Positions 6,531 through 13,875 of a DNA stretch of 17,109 nt are shown here, piece by piece. The stretch is from contig JAFQOY010000192.1 of the NCBI GenBank assembly GCA_017412025.1, forward strand, positions 1 to 17,109. Reading direction: 5' to 3'. Under the pieces are notes generated by a model. That model saw only the letters and a program-made list of their open reading frames with translations, did not search any database and was not told the origin of the DNA. The DNA comes from Clostridia bacterium (GTDB lineage Bacteria; Bacillota_A; Clostridia; Christensenellales; Aristaeellaceae). The translations under genes and the position numbers were made by a program. Each line of letters begins with the position of its first letter. Within the stretch, counting starts at the first letter, position 1.

Positions 6531-7625
6531 ATGCTTTGGTATATATTTGCTCTGGTGCTGTCCATGCTGTTTGCATCTGCGGCACAGCGCCTGAAGGGAA
6601 AAGACAATCTTGAAGTGGACGGCGGAACCTTTTATTACCGCAGCAGCTACTGGTGCATGGTGGTTTTGTCGTTTTTGCCCATGTTTATTGTGGCGGCCAT
6701 CCGCTACGAGGTGGGCACGGACTGGCCGATTTATCTGGACTACTACGAATGGATCAACGAAGGGAAGAACAAATTCTCGGAAGGCCTGTTCAACCTGATG
6801 AATAAGTTTGTCGGCTGGTCCGTCGGCGATTTCCAGGGAATGGTCGTCCTCGTCGCCTTTTTGTCCTATTTCTTCGTGTTCATGGCGATCTATGAGCAGT
6901 CCATCTCCATCCCGCTGTCGCTGCTCATCTTCTTTGTCAGCGCTTCCTACTTTGCCTCGATGAATCAGATGCGTCAGGCGATTTCCATGCCGATTATGCT
7001 GTATGCGTACAGGTATATTCAGGAGAAGAGGCCGCTTCCGTTCTTTTTGTGGTGCATCGTGGCCACGTTCATCCATGCCAGTTCGCTGGTTTACCTGCCG
7101 CTGTATTTTGCTGCAAGGGTGAAGCCCTCTGTCCGGCGGTATACTGCCGTCTTCGGCCTCTGCGTGATCACGCTTCCCGTGCTGCAGATCCTGTTTGAGG
7201 TTCTGATCCGGTACACGAAATACGCCTGGTACTCCACAAGCGTGTACAACACAGGAAGCCAGGCGAACAATTTCTACCTGCTGGGCTTCGTGTTTCAGAT
7301 GGTGATGCTTGTGATCATGGCCTATTATCGTTTCACATCGGATGAAGAGGATCCGGTGTATGACGGCATGCTCAATTGCTATTTTCTTTCGGTGGTCACG
7401 CTGCTGTTTACCCCGGTGCTTTCACAGGTGCTGCGCGTGAGCCAGTGCTTTGGCTATTGTCAGATTCTGCTGATGCCGCGCGTGATCAACCGCGAAAAGG
7501 ACCGTACGCGGCGCATTGTGCTGTACATGCTGGTGATAGGGCTGTATGCGGCGAAGCTGCTCTACGATACATACTATCTGGGATGGAACGGCGTCATTCC
7601 GTATCAAACCATTTTCACACGATAA
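6531..7625 (+). CDS. EpsG-family polysaccharide polymerase (Wzy-like) membrane protein
   Basis: A 364-residue protein with about ten hydrophobic segments. After the first two helices it carries 'IRYEVGTDWPIYLDYYEW', the signature of the EpsG/Wzy-C type family (Arg, then G-x-D-W/Y-x-x-Y), and later 'NQMRQAISM' and 'FIHASSLVYLP' (a conserved His-Ala-Ser segment of the family). These proteins are thought to polymerise flipped repeat units at the outer face of the membrane. ATG 6531 is chosen because AGAGGGA (6519-6525) precedes it at good distance; an in-frame GTG at 6510 overlaps the previous gene. It lies between a GT2 and a flippase, the usual setting for a Wzx/Wzy-dependent system. Confidence 0.85.
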   Translation: MLWYIFALVLSMLFASAAQRLKGKDNLEVDGGTFYYRSSYWCMVVLSFLPMFIVAAIRYEVGTDWPIYLDYYEWINEGKNKFSEGLFNLMNKFVGWSVGDFQGMVVLVAFLSYFFVFMAIYEQSISIPLSLLIFFVSASYFASMNQMRQAISMPIMLYAYRYIQEKRPLPFFLWCIVATFIHASSLVYLPLYFAARVKPSVRRYTAVFGLCVITLPVLQILFEVLIRYTKYAWYSTSVYNTGSQANNFYLLGFVFQMVMLVIMAYYRFTSDEEDPVYDGMLNCYFLSVVTLLFTPVLSQVLRVSQCFGYCQILLMPRVINREKDRTRRIVLYMLVIGLYAAKLLYDTYYLGWNGVIPYQTIFTR

Positions 7626-7641
7626 CAGGAGCTGAGGCGTC

Positions 7642-9069
7642 ATGAATGTGAAGGCAAGACAATTCATGAAAAATGTCATTGGCGCAGTGGGCGCCAATGT
7701 GGTCAGGCTGATGATATCGGTGGCGCTGACGCTGCTCTTGCCCAAGCTGATGGGGCAGGAAGAATACAGCTATTGGCAGCTGTATTTGTTCTATGCCACC
7801 TATCTGGCCTATTCGTCCCTTGGCTGGTGCGAGGGGTTTACGCTCAAGTACGGCGGCGCCCACTACGACGAGCTGAACAAGCCGCTCATTATCGGGCAGA
7901 TTTATATGCTGTTTGGTTACGAGGCGCTGTTTTTCGTCGGCCTGTGGCTGGTGCTTTCTGTTGCCGGGATTGAACCGATCAAGCATGTGCTGCTGCTGCT
8001 GGCGTGCGCGTCTTCGGTCTTTGACATCGTGCGCTATATGGTGCAGTCGGTGCTCCACACGGTGAACCGCATTCAGGAATACGTGCGCGTCGTGCTGCTG
8101 GAGAGGCTGTTCTTTGCTGCGCTTGCCTGCGCGGCATTGCTGCTGGGCTTTGATTCGGCGCTTGCGCTCATCCTGTCGGAGATTATCGGCCGCTTCCTCA
8201 GCATGCTCTATGGCTTCGGGATCATCCGGGATATGGTGCGTACGCGCCCTGCGCCTGTGAAAGAAGTCGTCCGGGAGGCAAAGAGCGAAATCTCCATCGG
8301 CTGCAAGCTGCTGTGGGCGCTTCTGGCCAGCCAGCTTGTCATCGGCGTCATCCGCTTTGCGATCGAGCAGAAATGGGGCGTTCTGCAGTTCGGACAGATT
8401 TCGCTGACAATCAGCCTGTCCAACATGGTGGTGACCTGTGTTTCGGCGATCGGCGTTGTGATTTTCCCGATGATCAGGCGGATGCAGAAGGCGCAGATGG
8501 AACGCCTGTATGCTCCGGTGCGTACGCTGATGAGCGTGGGCATCTGGGGCGTTTTGCTGTGTTTTGCGCCGGGCAGGTGGGTGCTGACGCGCTGGCTTCC
8601 TCAGTATGCCGACGCGCTCCGCTATCTTGCGCTTCTGCTGCCGCTGTGCCTGTATGAGTCCCGCACGGCCATGCTGACGACCACCTACCTGAAGGCCTAT
8701 CGGGAGGAAAGGAATATCCTGAAGGCAAATGTTCTGGCCGTCGTTCTGAGCGTGGCGGCTGCGGCGGCGACGGTGTTCGCCGCGGAGAATCTGACGCTGG
8801 CGGTGCTGGCGATTTCGCTATTGTGTATGGTGAAGGCATATGTGACGGAGTATTATGTATGCCGGCATGTGCCGTTTCCGCTCTGGCGGGAACTGCTGAC
8901 CGAATCCGGCCTGATGGCGCTGTTTATGCTCAGCGGCTGGTACGGCGGCTACCTGACGGCGCTGTGCGTTTATGCGTTGGGATACGGGGTATATCTGCTG
9001 CTTGAGCGCCGTCCCGTACAGGAGGGCGTCAGGGTACTTCAGGCGGAAATGAGGGAAAAGCATGGCTGA
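7642..9069 (+). CDS. Wzx-type polysaccharide flippase (MOP superfamily)
   Basis: A 475-residue membrane protein with about 12-14 hydrophobic helices. It starts with 'FMKNVIGAVGANVVRLMISVALTLLLPKLMG', the typical first helix of polysaccharide transporters, followed by an aromatic-rich second helix and the repeated pairs of helices of the MOP (MATE-like) fold. It would move undecaprenyl-linked repeat units across the membrane. Length is normal for the family. ATG 7642 has AGGAG (7627-7631) and a closer GAGG (7634-7637) upstream. Its stop overlaps the start of the next gene by 8 bases (ATGGCTGA), suggesting translational coupling. Family identity is inferred from fold-like pattern and context because Wzx sequences diverge strongly. 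Confidence 0.82.
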   Translation: MNVKARQFMKNVIGAVGANVVRLMISVALTLLLPKLMGQEEYSYWQLYLFYATYLAYSSLGWCEGFTLKYGGAHYDELNKPLIIGQIYMLFGYEALFFVGLWLVLSVAGIEPIKHVLLLLACASSVFDIVRYMVQSVLHTVNRIQEYVRVVLLERLFFAALACAALLLGFDSALALILSEIIGRFLSMLYGFGIIRDMVRTRPAPVKEVVREAKSEISIGCKLLWALLASQLVIGVIRFAIEQKWGVLQFGQISLTISLSNMVVTCVSAIGVVIFPMIRRMQKAQMERLYAPVRTLMSVGIWGVLLCFAPGRWVLTRWLPQYADALRYLALLLPLCLYESRTAMLTTTYLKAYREERNILKANVLAVVLSVAAAAATVFAAENLTLAVLAISLLCMVKAYVTEYYVCRHVPFPLWRELLTESGLMALFMLSGWYGGYLTALCVYALGYGVYLLLERRPVQEGVRVLQAEMREKHG

Positions 9070-10063
9070 AAAGCGAAACGCGCTGGTCGACGTCATCCGC
9101 GTTGCGGCGGCTGTCGGAATCATCATGGGCCACGTGGATATGGCGGGGCTTGGCGCTGCCGGGGTGCTCCTCGGCCAGTTCCTGTCGGTGCGTTTTGCGC
9201 TCATGTTCTTTCTGGCGCTCATCGGCTTCTATCTGGAAAAAGCTTATCAGGCCGGAAAAAAGCCGGTACGCGCGCGTGTCGGCGCGCTGGCGAGGGTCTA
9301 CGCCGCGTGGTCGCTTGTCTATCTGGCGCTGAGCTTTGTGATGCTGGTTCTGGTTGAGCGGATGCCGCTGGGGCAGTATCTGGCCAGCCGGATCAAGGGC
9401 TTCTTCTTTTCAGGCTCGTATTATCATTTCTGGTTTTATCCGGCGGTCATCTATGCGCTGCTGCTGATTGGCGGGGTGAAAAGGCTGCTGGGCCATCGTT
9501 CGCTTTCATTCCTTGTTCCCCTGGCTGCGGCGCTGTATACCGTGGGTCTCCTGGGAACGGGATATCTCCCCATCGGGCGTCAGATTCCCGGCCTTCGCAC
9601 GCTGTATGCGGCGGAAGAATTCGAGGCCGTCATGCATCTGGTCTTTCTGGGATTCCCGTCCGTCGTCTTTGGCATGGCGGCGGCGCGGGAAAGCGCAGCG
9701 CGAACGGGACGGACGCTGCTTGCCGCTGCGGCGGCATATGCTGCGGAATGCATCATCCTGTGCCTGTTCCTCAGCTGGCGCGAGGATCCGCAAATGCTGA
9801 TCAGCACGCCGCTTTTGACGGTGCTGTTCCTGCGCTGGCTAAACAGCGGCAGGCTGACGGTTCGCCGGGTGGATCCCCAGCTTTGCCGGACGCTTTCCTC
9901 CGCCATGTACAATGTGCATCCGCTGCTGCTGGCGGCGTTTGCCCTCGTGCTGCCGGGGCTTGACGGGCTGTGGGCATTTCTGCTTTGCGTGACAGGCTCT
10001 GCGGCTTTCGGATGGGCGCTTTACTGTCTGAGAAAAATACGGTTCTTTGCGTTGTTCATATAA
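9062..10063 (+). CDS. Acyltransferase-3 family membrane protein (first of two)
   Basis: A 333-residue protein with about ten hydrophobic segments. The N-terminus 'KRNALVDVIRVAAAVGIIMGH' has the family pattern Arg...Asp...Arg...His (Arg5, Asp10, Arg13, His24), with His24 the expected catalytic residue at the start of helix 1. AT3 proteins such as OafA, OatA and WecH transfer acetyl or other short acyl groups onto sugars, often across the membrane. No SGNH domain is fused here. The start overlaps the flippase stop by 8 bases. Together with the second AT3 gene, the ligase, the carrier protein and the SGNH gene downstream it probably decorates the polymer or its lipid-linked precursor; the acyl group is unknown. 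Confidence 0.82.
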   Translation: MAEKRNALVDVIRVAAAVGIIMGHVDMAGLGAAGVLLGQFLSVRFALMFFLALIGFYLEKAYQAGKKPVRARVGALARVYAAWSLVYLALSFVMLVLVERMPLGQYLASRIKGFFFSGSYYHFWFYPAVIYALLLIGGVKRLLGHRSLSFLVPLAAALYTVGLLGTGYLPIGRQIPGLRTLYAAEEFEAVMHLVFLGFPSVVFGMAAARESAARTGRTLLAAAAAYAAECIILCLFLSWREDPQMLISTPLLTVLFLRWLNSGRLTVRRVDPQLCRTLSSAMYNVHPLLLAAFALVLPGLDGLWAFLLCVTGSAAFGWALYCLRKIRFFALFI

Positions 10064-10064
10064 A

Positions 10065-10070
10065 GGGAGG
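10065..10070 (+). promoter_or_regulatory. Ribosome binding site that bears on the second AT3 start
   Basis: GGGAGG is 7 bases before GTG 10078 but only 1 base before ATG 10072. Spacing therefore favours the GTG; codon preference favours the ATG. Confidence 0.5.
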
Positions 10071-10077
10071 AATGGGC

Positions 10078-11088
10078 GTGCAGAAGAAGACCAATGTCAA
10101 CATGGTGATGTTTGACTTTGCGAAGGGGCTTGCCATGCTGGCGGTCGTATTTGTCCACAGCGGCGCGGCGGCGCAATACGATACCTATCCGATTGTTCTG
10201 ATCCGTTCCGCAGTGGTGGCCGTTTTCTTTATGGCCAGCGGATTCTGGCTGCGCAAGCGAAAGCTGAAGACGGGCGTGCGCCTTGCGGCGCAGCAGCTGC
10301 TGATTCCCTATGCCGTAACCCTGCTGATCATCCTGGCGGTCGGTTTCCTGCATCGGCTGCTGACCCGTGAGCTGCAGGAGTATCTGGATGTATTTCTGCT
10401 GCCCGTGCTCAGGCGCGGCGCGGGGCCGAGGACCGGCGCGCTTTGGTTCCTGCTGGCGACATTCTGGACCTGGTGCATGTACTATCTGCTGATGCGCCTG
10501 AAGGATGCGCGGCTGCGCATGCTGCTGGTCGTCCTCGGCGCCGTGATCGGCACGGCGCTTTTGCCGCTGCATGACTTTACATACATCATTCCGCAGTCGC
10601 TGATCATGCTGCCCTATGTCTACGGCGGATACTGGATTCGCGAAAAGGGGCTGTTTGACAGGGAAGCGCCCGCATGGCTGCTGGCAGCGATGTCGGTTCC
10701 AGCGCTGGTGCTGGCTGCCTTCGGCAAAATCGACGTGATTGTGGACGTGGCGGACTTTGGCGTGATCAATGTCGCCGCGCAGCTGCTGTTTGGCTATGCG
10801 CTGATCTACGTCACGCTGCTGATCAATGCAAAACAGTGGAAATGGACCGAATGGATCATGGAGATCGGGCGGCATTCGCTCTGGGTGCTGTGCATCCATT
10901 CGATCGAAATGTCCGTTTTCCCGTGGGGCGTGCTGTGGCGCTTCGTCAATCCGGCTTCCTTTTTCGGCGTGACGCTGCATTTTGTGCTGCGCTGCATGGT
11001 GATACTGGCTGGCTGCATTGTCCTGCGCAGGGGACAGAGTCTGATTCGCAAAAGAAAGAAGCAACATCGCAACAAACAGAATGGGTGA
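10078..11088 (+). CDS. Acyltransferase-3 family membrane protein (second of two)
   Basis: A 336-residue polytopic protein with about ten hydrophobic segments. The N-terminus 'NMVMFDFAKGLAMLAVVFVHSG' carries the family Asp...Lys...His spacing (Asp13, Lys16, His27 from the GTG start). It also has 'FFMASGFWLRKR', the conserved Phe-Phe-x-x-Ser-Gly-Phe after helix 2, 'ALWFLLATF' and a late 'LWVLCIHSIE' helix, all typical of OatA/OafA-like transferases. It is not close to the preceding AT3 protein, so the two are not a recent duplication. The start is uncertain by two codons (ATG 10072 or GTG 10078), and the frame is open upstream to 9970, where it overlaps the first AT3 gene. The C-terminus is very basic. 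It probably transfers an acyl group to the polysaccharide; donor and acceptor are unknown. Confidence 0.82.
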   Translation: MQKKTNVNMVMFDFAKGLAMLAVVFVHSGAAAQYDTYPIVLIRSAVVAVFFMASGFWLRKRKLKTGVRLAAQQLLIPYAVTLLIILAVGFLHRLLTRELQEYLDVFLLPVLRRGAGPRTGALWFLLATFWTWCMYYLLMRLKDARLRMLLVVLGAVIGTALLPLHDFTYIIPQSLIMLPYVYGGYWIREKGLFDREAPAWLLAAMSVPALVLAAFGKIDVIVDVADFGVINVAAQLLFGYALIYVTLLINAKQWKWTEWIMEIGRHSLWVLCIHSIEMSVFPWGVLWRFVNPASFFGVTLHFVLRCMVILAGCIVLRRGQSLIRKRKKQHRNKQNG

Positions 11089-11095
11089 AGAGGCA

Positions 11096-12511
11096 ATGAC
11101 AATACTTGAAACTGTGAAGCAGGCCATCCGCGGCCGGGAGGATCAGGTTGGGTTCTCTTATGGCGTGGGACGGCGATATGCGGAAAAGACATGGGGAGAG
11201 TTCTACCGTGACGTGTGTGCGCTGATCCCGTTTTACAAAACGTGCGGGCATCGGTTCGTGGGCCTGATGACGTCCAATGGCTATTTGCTGCTGATGCATT
11301 CCTATGCGGCGATTTCCGCCGGCTGCACCGCCGCGGTGGTCGATCCGGTGCTCTATACGCCGGACGTCAGTGCCATGCTGGATAATGCGGATACAAAGCT
11401 GCTGCTGGTTGACGCTGAACTGTCTGACGTCGTGGAGGAAATGAAGCAGCTTTCGCCGGATCGCCAGGTGATGATCTTCCCGGAGCCGGGCGGCGTGATG
11501 GATGAGGATGCTTCCCCGGAGGGCAGGCATATCTGCTTTACCTCCGGCACCTCGCATCTGAGCAAGCCGGTTCTCATTTCGCAGAAAGCATTAATCGAAA
11601 CCGCAGCCGCCTTTGAACGCGCGCTCAACGGCACGGCGGAAGACGATACGTATCTTCCCCTGTCGGCCAGCCATATTTATGCCTACACGGTGTCGCTGTC
11701 GCTGCTCATGCGCGGCTCGAAGATCTGCTATGGGCGCGGTATCCGCTATACGGAAAAGGATCTGGCGTATTATCATCCGGGGCTGGTCATCACGGTGCCG
11801 GGGCATATGCGCAGCATTCTTGACGCCAGGGATATCGATCAGTATCCGAAGTACTTTGTGGTGGGCGGCAGCCTGTGCACGCAGGAGAATTTTGAGCGCG
11901 CGTCTGCGGCCGGCATCACGGTTCAGGTCGCCTATGGCGCTACGGAGACCATCGGCCCCTGCACGGTTGCAGACCGGGATGGAAGCAGCCGCGGCATGCG
12001 CTGCATGGACGACAAGAAACTGCGCCTGACCGAGGAGCGGGAGATCCTCATTGGCGGCGACCTGATGGACGGATATTACCGCCGCAGGGAGGCCACCGAC
12101 GAGGTGCTCAGGGACGGCTGGTATCATACCGGAGATATCGGATATCTGGACGGGGAAAACCGCCTGTTCATCGAAGGCCGCATCCGCGACATCATCGTTA
12201 CCGAAAACGGAGAGAAGATCAACTGCAACGAGGTGGACGATAAGCTCTACGGCATGCCCGGCGCCCTTGAGGCTGCCGTGTTTGAGGTGGACGGCCGCAT
12301 GCTGGCAGCCGTGGTGCCGGAGAATGAAACGACGCCCCGGGAGCAGCTGGAAAAAGAGATTGACAAATACAACGCCACGCAGCCCTTCTCGCGCCGGGTC
12401 GCGCAGATCTGGTTCAGGGAAGAAAAGCTGCCCAGAACCCTGGTGGGCAAGCTCAAGCGCGCCGCCCTGACCAGCGAATGGAAAAAAGCTTTTGAAAACA
12501 ACCGTCAGTAA
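11096..12511 (+). CDS. Acyl-adenylating ligase (AMP-binding family), probable carrier-protein loader
   Basis: A 471-residue member of the adenylate-forming superfamily with motifs in the right order: an A3/P-loop region 'TSGTSHLSK' (149-157), an A5 'YGATET' near 281-286, A7 'YHTGDIGYLD', A8 hinge 'GRIRDIIVTENGEKI' and A10 'PRTLVGKLKR' with the catalytic Lys452. It would activate a carboxylic acid with ATP and pass the acyl group to a thiol. An acyl carrier protein gene follows after 13 bases, so that protein is the likely acceptor. The P-loop departs from the usual TSGTTGxPK form. ATG 11096 is preferred because GGTGAAGAGG (11084-11093) precedes it; ATG 11081 overlaps the previous stop and lacks a site. 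It resembles DltA-type and fatty-acyl-ACP ligases in general form; substrate specificity cannot be read by eye. Confidence 0.87.
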   Translation: MTILETVKQAIRGREDQVGFSYGVGRRYAEKTWGEFYRDVCALIPFYKTCGHRFVGLMTSNGYLLLMHSYAAISAGCTAAVVDPVLYTPDVSAMLDNADTKLLLVDAELSDVVEEMKQLSPDRQVMIFPEPGGVMDEDASPEGRHICFTSGTSHLSKPVLISQKALIETAAAFERALNGTAEDDTYLPLSASHIYAYTVSLSLLMRGSKICYGRGIRYTEKDLAYYHPGLVITVPGHMRSILDARDIDQYPKYFVVGGSLCTQENFERASAAGITVQVAYGATETIGPCTVADRDGSSRGMRCMDDKKLRLTEEREILIGGDLMDGYYRRREATDEVLRDGWYHTGDIGYLDGENRLFIEGRIRDIIVTENGEKINCNEVDDKLYGMPGALEAAVFEVDGRMLAAVVPENETTPREQLEKEIDKYNATQPFSRRVAQIWFREEKLPRTLVGKLKRAALTSEWKKAFENNRQ

Positions 12512-12516
12512 AGGAG
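12511..12516 (+). promoter_or_regulatory. Ribosome binding site that sets the carrier-protein start
   Basis: AAGGAG overlaps the last base of the ligase stop codon. It is 8 bases before ATG 12525 and only 2 before ATG 12519, favouring the former. Confidence 0.65.
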
Positions 12517-12524
12517 ACATGGAT

Positions 12525-12740
12525 ATGCTTAAAAAAATCATGGAGATCATGCAGAATGTGTGTGAAATCGAGGATGAAATCACCCCTGAGAGCCGATTTG
12601 TGGAGGACTTTGGCATCTCTTCTCTGGAGATGTTCAAGCTGATGTCTGAAATTGAGGAGGAATTTGACGTTTCCATCCCGACGCGCAGGCTGCAGGGAAT
12701 CCGCACGGTGGCCGACCTGATGAAAGAACTGGACAGGTAA
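12525..12740 (+). CDS. Stand-alone acyl carrier protein
   Basis: A 71-residue acidic protein with the four-helix carrier fold: 'ITPESRFVEDFGISSLEMFKLMSEIEEEFDVSIP' is the central helix-2 region. Ser33 is the expected phosphopantetheine attachment site. The residue before it is Ser32 rather than the usual Asp of the Asp-Ser-Leu motif. This is close to the size of ordinary ACPs (about 75-80) and of DltC. Because no fatty-acid or polyketide synthase genes are near and an acyl-adenylating ligase is directly upstream, it is probably a dedicated carrier for the group that the AT3 proteins transfer. A 4'-phosphopantetheinyl transferase encoded elsewhere would be needed. ATG 12519 (two codons longer) is the alternative start. 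Confidence 0.88.
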   Translation: MLKKIMEIMQNVCEIEDEITPESRFVEDFGISSLEMFKLMSEIEEEFDVSIPTRRLQGIRTVADLMKELDR

Positions 12741-12750
12741 GGAAGCTCCC

Positions 12751-13869
12751 ATGATCAGAGTATTGCAGGAAGTGGCCACCATGGACGCGGGCGGCGTCGA
12801 GAGGCTGCTGTACGACTATTACAACAACCTCGGCGATTCCGCAATTGCCTTTGATTTCGTCATCTTCGATCGCGAAAAGGAAGGCATCTTTGAAAAACCG
12901 CTGAGAGAAAAGGGCTGCCGGTTTCATTGCGTTCCCCGCGTGAAGGGCTTTGGCCTTGACTACATCCGTGCATTGTGGAAAATCCTCAGGGACGGACGGT
13001 ATGAGGTCGTACATGCGCACCGCGGTTCCCGCAGCTTTGTCGTCGTTTTTCTGGCGTGGGCGGCCGGCGTGCCGGTACGCATCGTGCATTCGCATGTGGC
13101 CTTTGAGCCGGACGCCAGCGCCGTCAAGCACCTCAAGACGGTGGTGTTCAAGCGCCTTTGCCGCCTCTTTGCCACAGATCTGTTTGCCTGCGGCGACGAC
13201 GCAGCCCGATTTATGTGGGGTACCTCTGATCCGGAAAAAGTGCGCAAGATGACCAATGCCATCGATACGGAGCGCTTCCGGCGGGCGCTTGCAGCCAGGG
13301 ACGAAATGCGCGCAAGCCTCGGGGTCGGCGGCAAGTTCGTTCTGGGTACGGTTGCCCGGATTGATCAGCAGAAGAATCCGATGTATCTGCTCAGGGTTGC
13401 GCAGGCTGTGCAGCAAAGCGGCAGAGAATCCGTCCTGCTTATCGCCGGTACAGGCCCTATGGAGCAGGAGGTTAAGCGGAAGGCCCGGGAAATGGGGCTT
13501 GAAGGCTTTGTGCGCTTCCTGGGCGTCAGGCAGGATATTCCGGAATTGCTCGCCGCGATGGATCTCTTTTTGCTGCCTTCGCTCTTTGAAGGCCTGCCCG
13601 TTACGCTGATGGAAACCCAGGCCAGCGGCCTGCCGGCGCTGGCGTCCGATCGTGTGACCAGAGAAATGGACAAGGTGGGGCTGATCCGCTTTCTGCCTCT
13701 GGAGGAGGACGCTTCCTGCTGGGCCGAGGCGATTGCGAATGCCGGGGAAAACAAAGACCGCGGGCTGTATGCGCAGAAGGTGCTTGACGCGGGATACGAT
13801 ATTTCCGATCAGGCGCAGAAGCTGGGCGCGTTTTACCTGCGCCGCCATTCACAGAGAAAGGACAAGTGA
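12751..13869 (+). CDS. Family 4 glycosyltransferase
   Basis: A 372-residue GT-B enzyme. The N-terminal half starts 'MIRVLQEVATMDAGGVERLLYDYY', the glycine-containing acceptor loop of EpsF-like GT4 proteins, and includes 'VVHAHRGSRSF'. The C-terminal half has 'LGTVARIDQQKNP', 'LLIAGTGPMEQEV' and the E-x7-E nucleotide-sugar motif 'FEGLPVTLMETQASGLP' (Glu280 and Glu288). It would add a sugar with retention of configuration to the growing lipid-linked unit at the cytoplasmic face. The start ATG 12751 has AAGGAAG (12739-12745) upstream, 10 bases after the carrier-protein gene. The donor sugar is unknown. Confidence 0.9.
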   Translation: MIRVLQEVATMDAGGVERLLYDYYNNLGDSAIAFDFVIFDREKEGIFEKPLREKGCRFHCVPRVKGFGLDYIRALWKILRDGRYEVVHAHRGSRSFVVVFLAWAAGVPVRIVHSHVAFEPDASAVKHLKTVVFKRLCRLFATDLFACGDDAARFMWGTSDPEKVRKMTNAIDTERFRRALAARDEMRASLGVGGKFVLGTVARIDQQKNPMYLLRVAQAVQQSGRESVLLIAGTGPMEQEVKRKAREMGLEGFVRFLGVRQDIPELLAAMDLFLLPSLFEGLPVTLMETQASGLPALASDRVTREMDKVGLIRFLPLEEDASCWAEAIANAGENKDRGLYAQKVLDAGYDISDQAQKLGAFYLRRHSQRKDK

Positions 13870-13875
13870 AAGAAT

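Noticed and set aside
10021..11127. Open frame of 368 codons on the - strand opposite the second AT3 gene
   Set aside because: Composition is Gln/His/Arg-rich and shadow-like, and the AT3 protein on the + strand explains the region.
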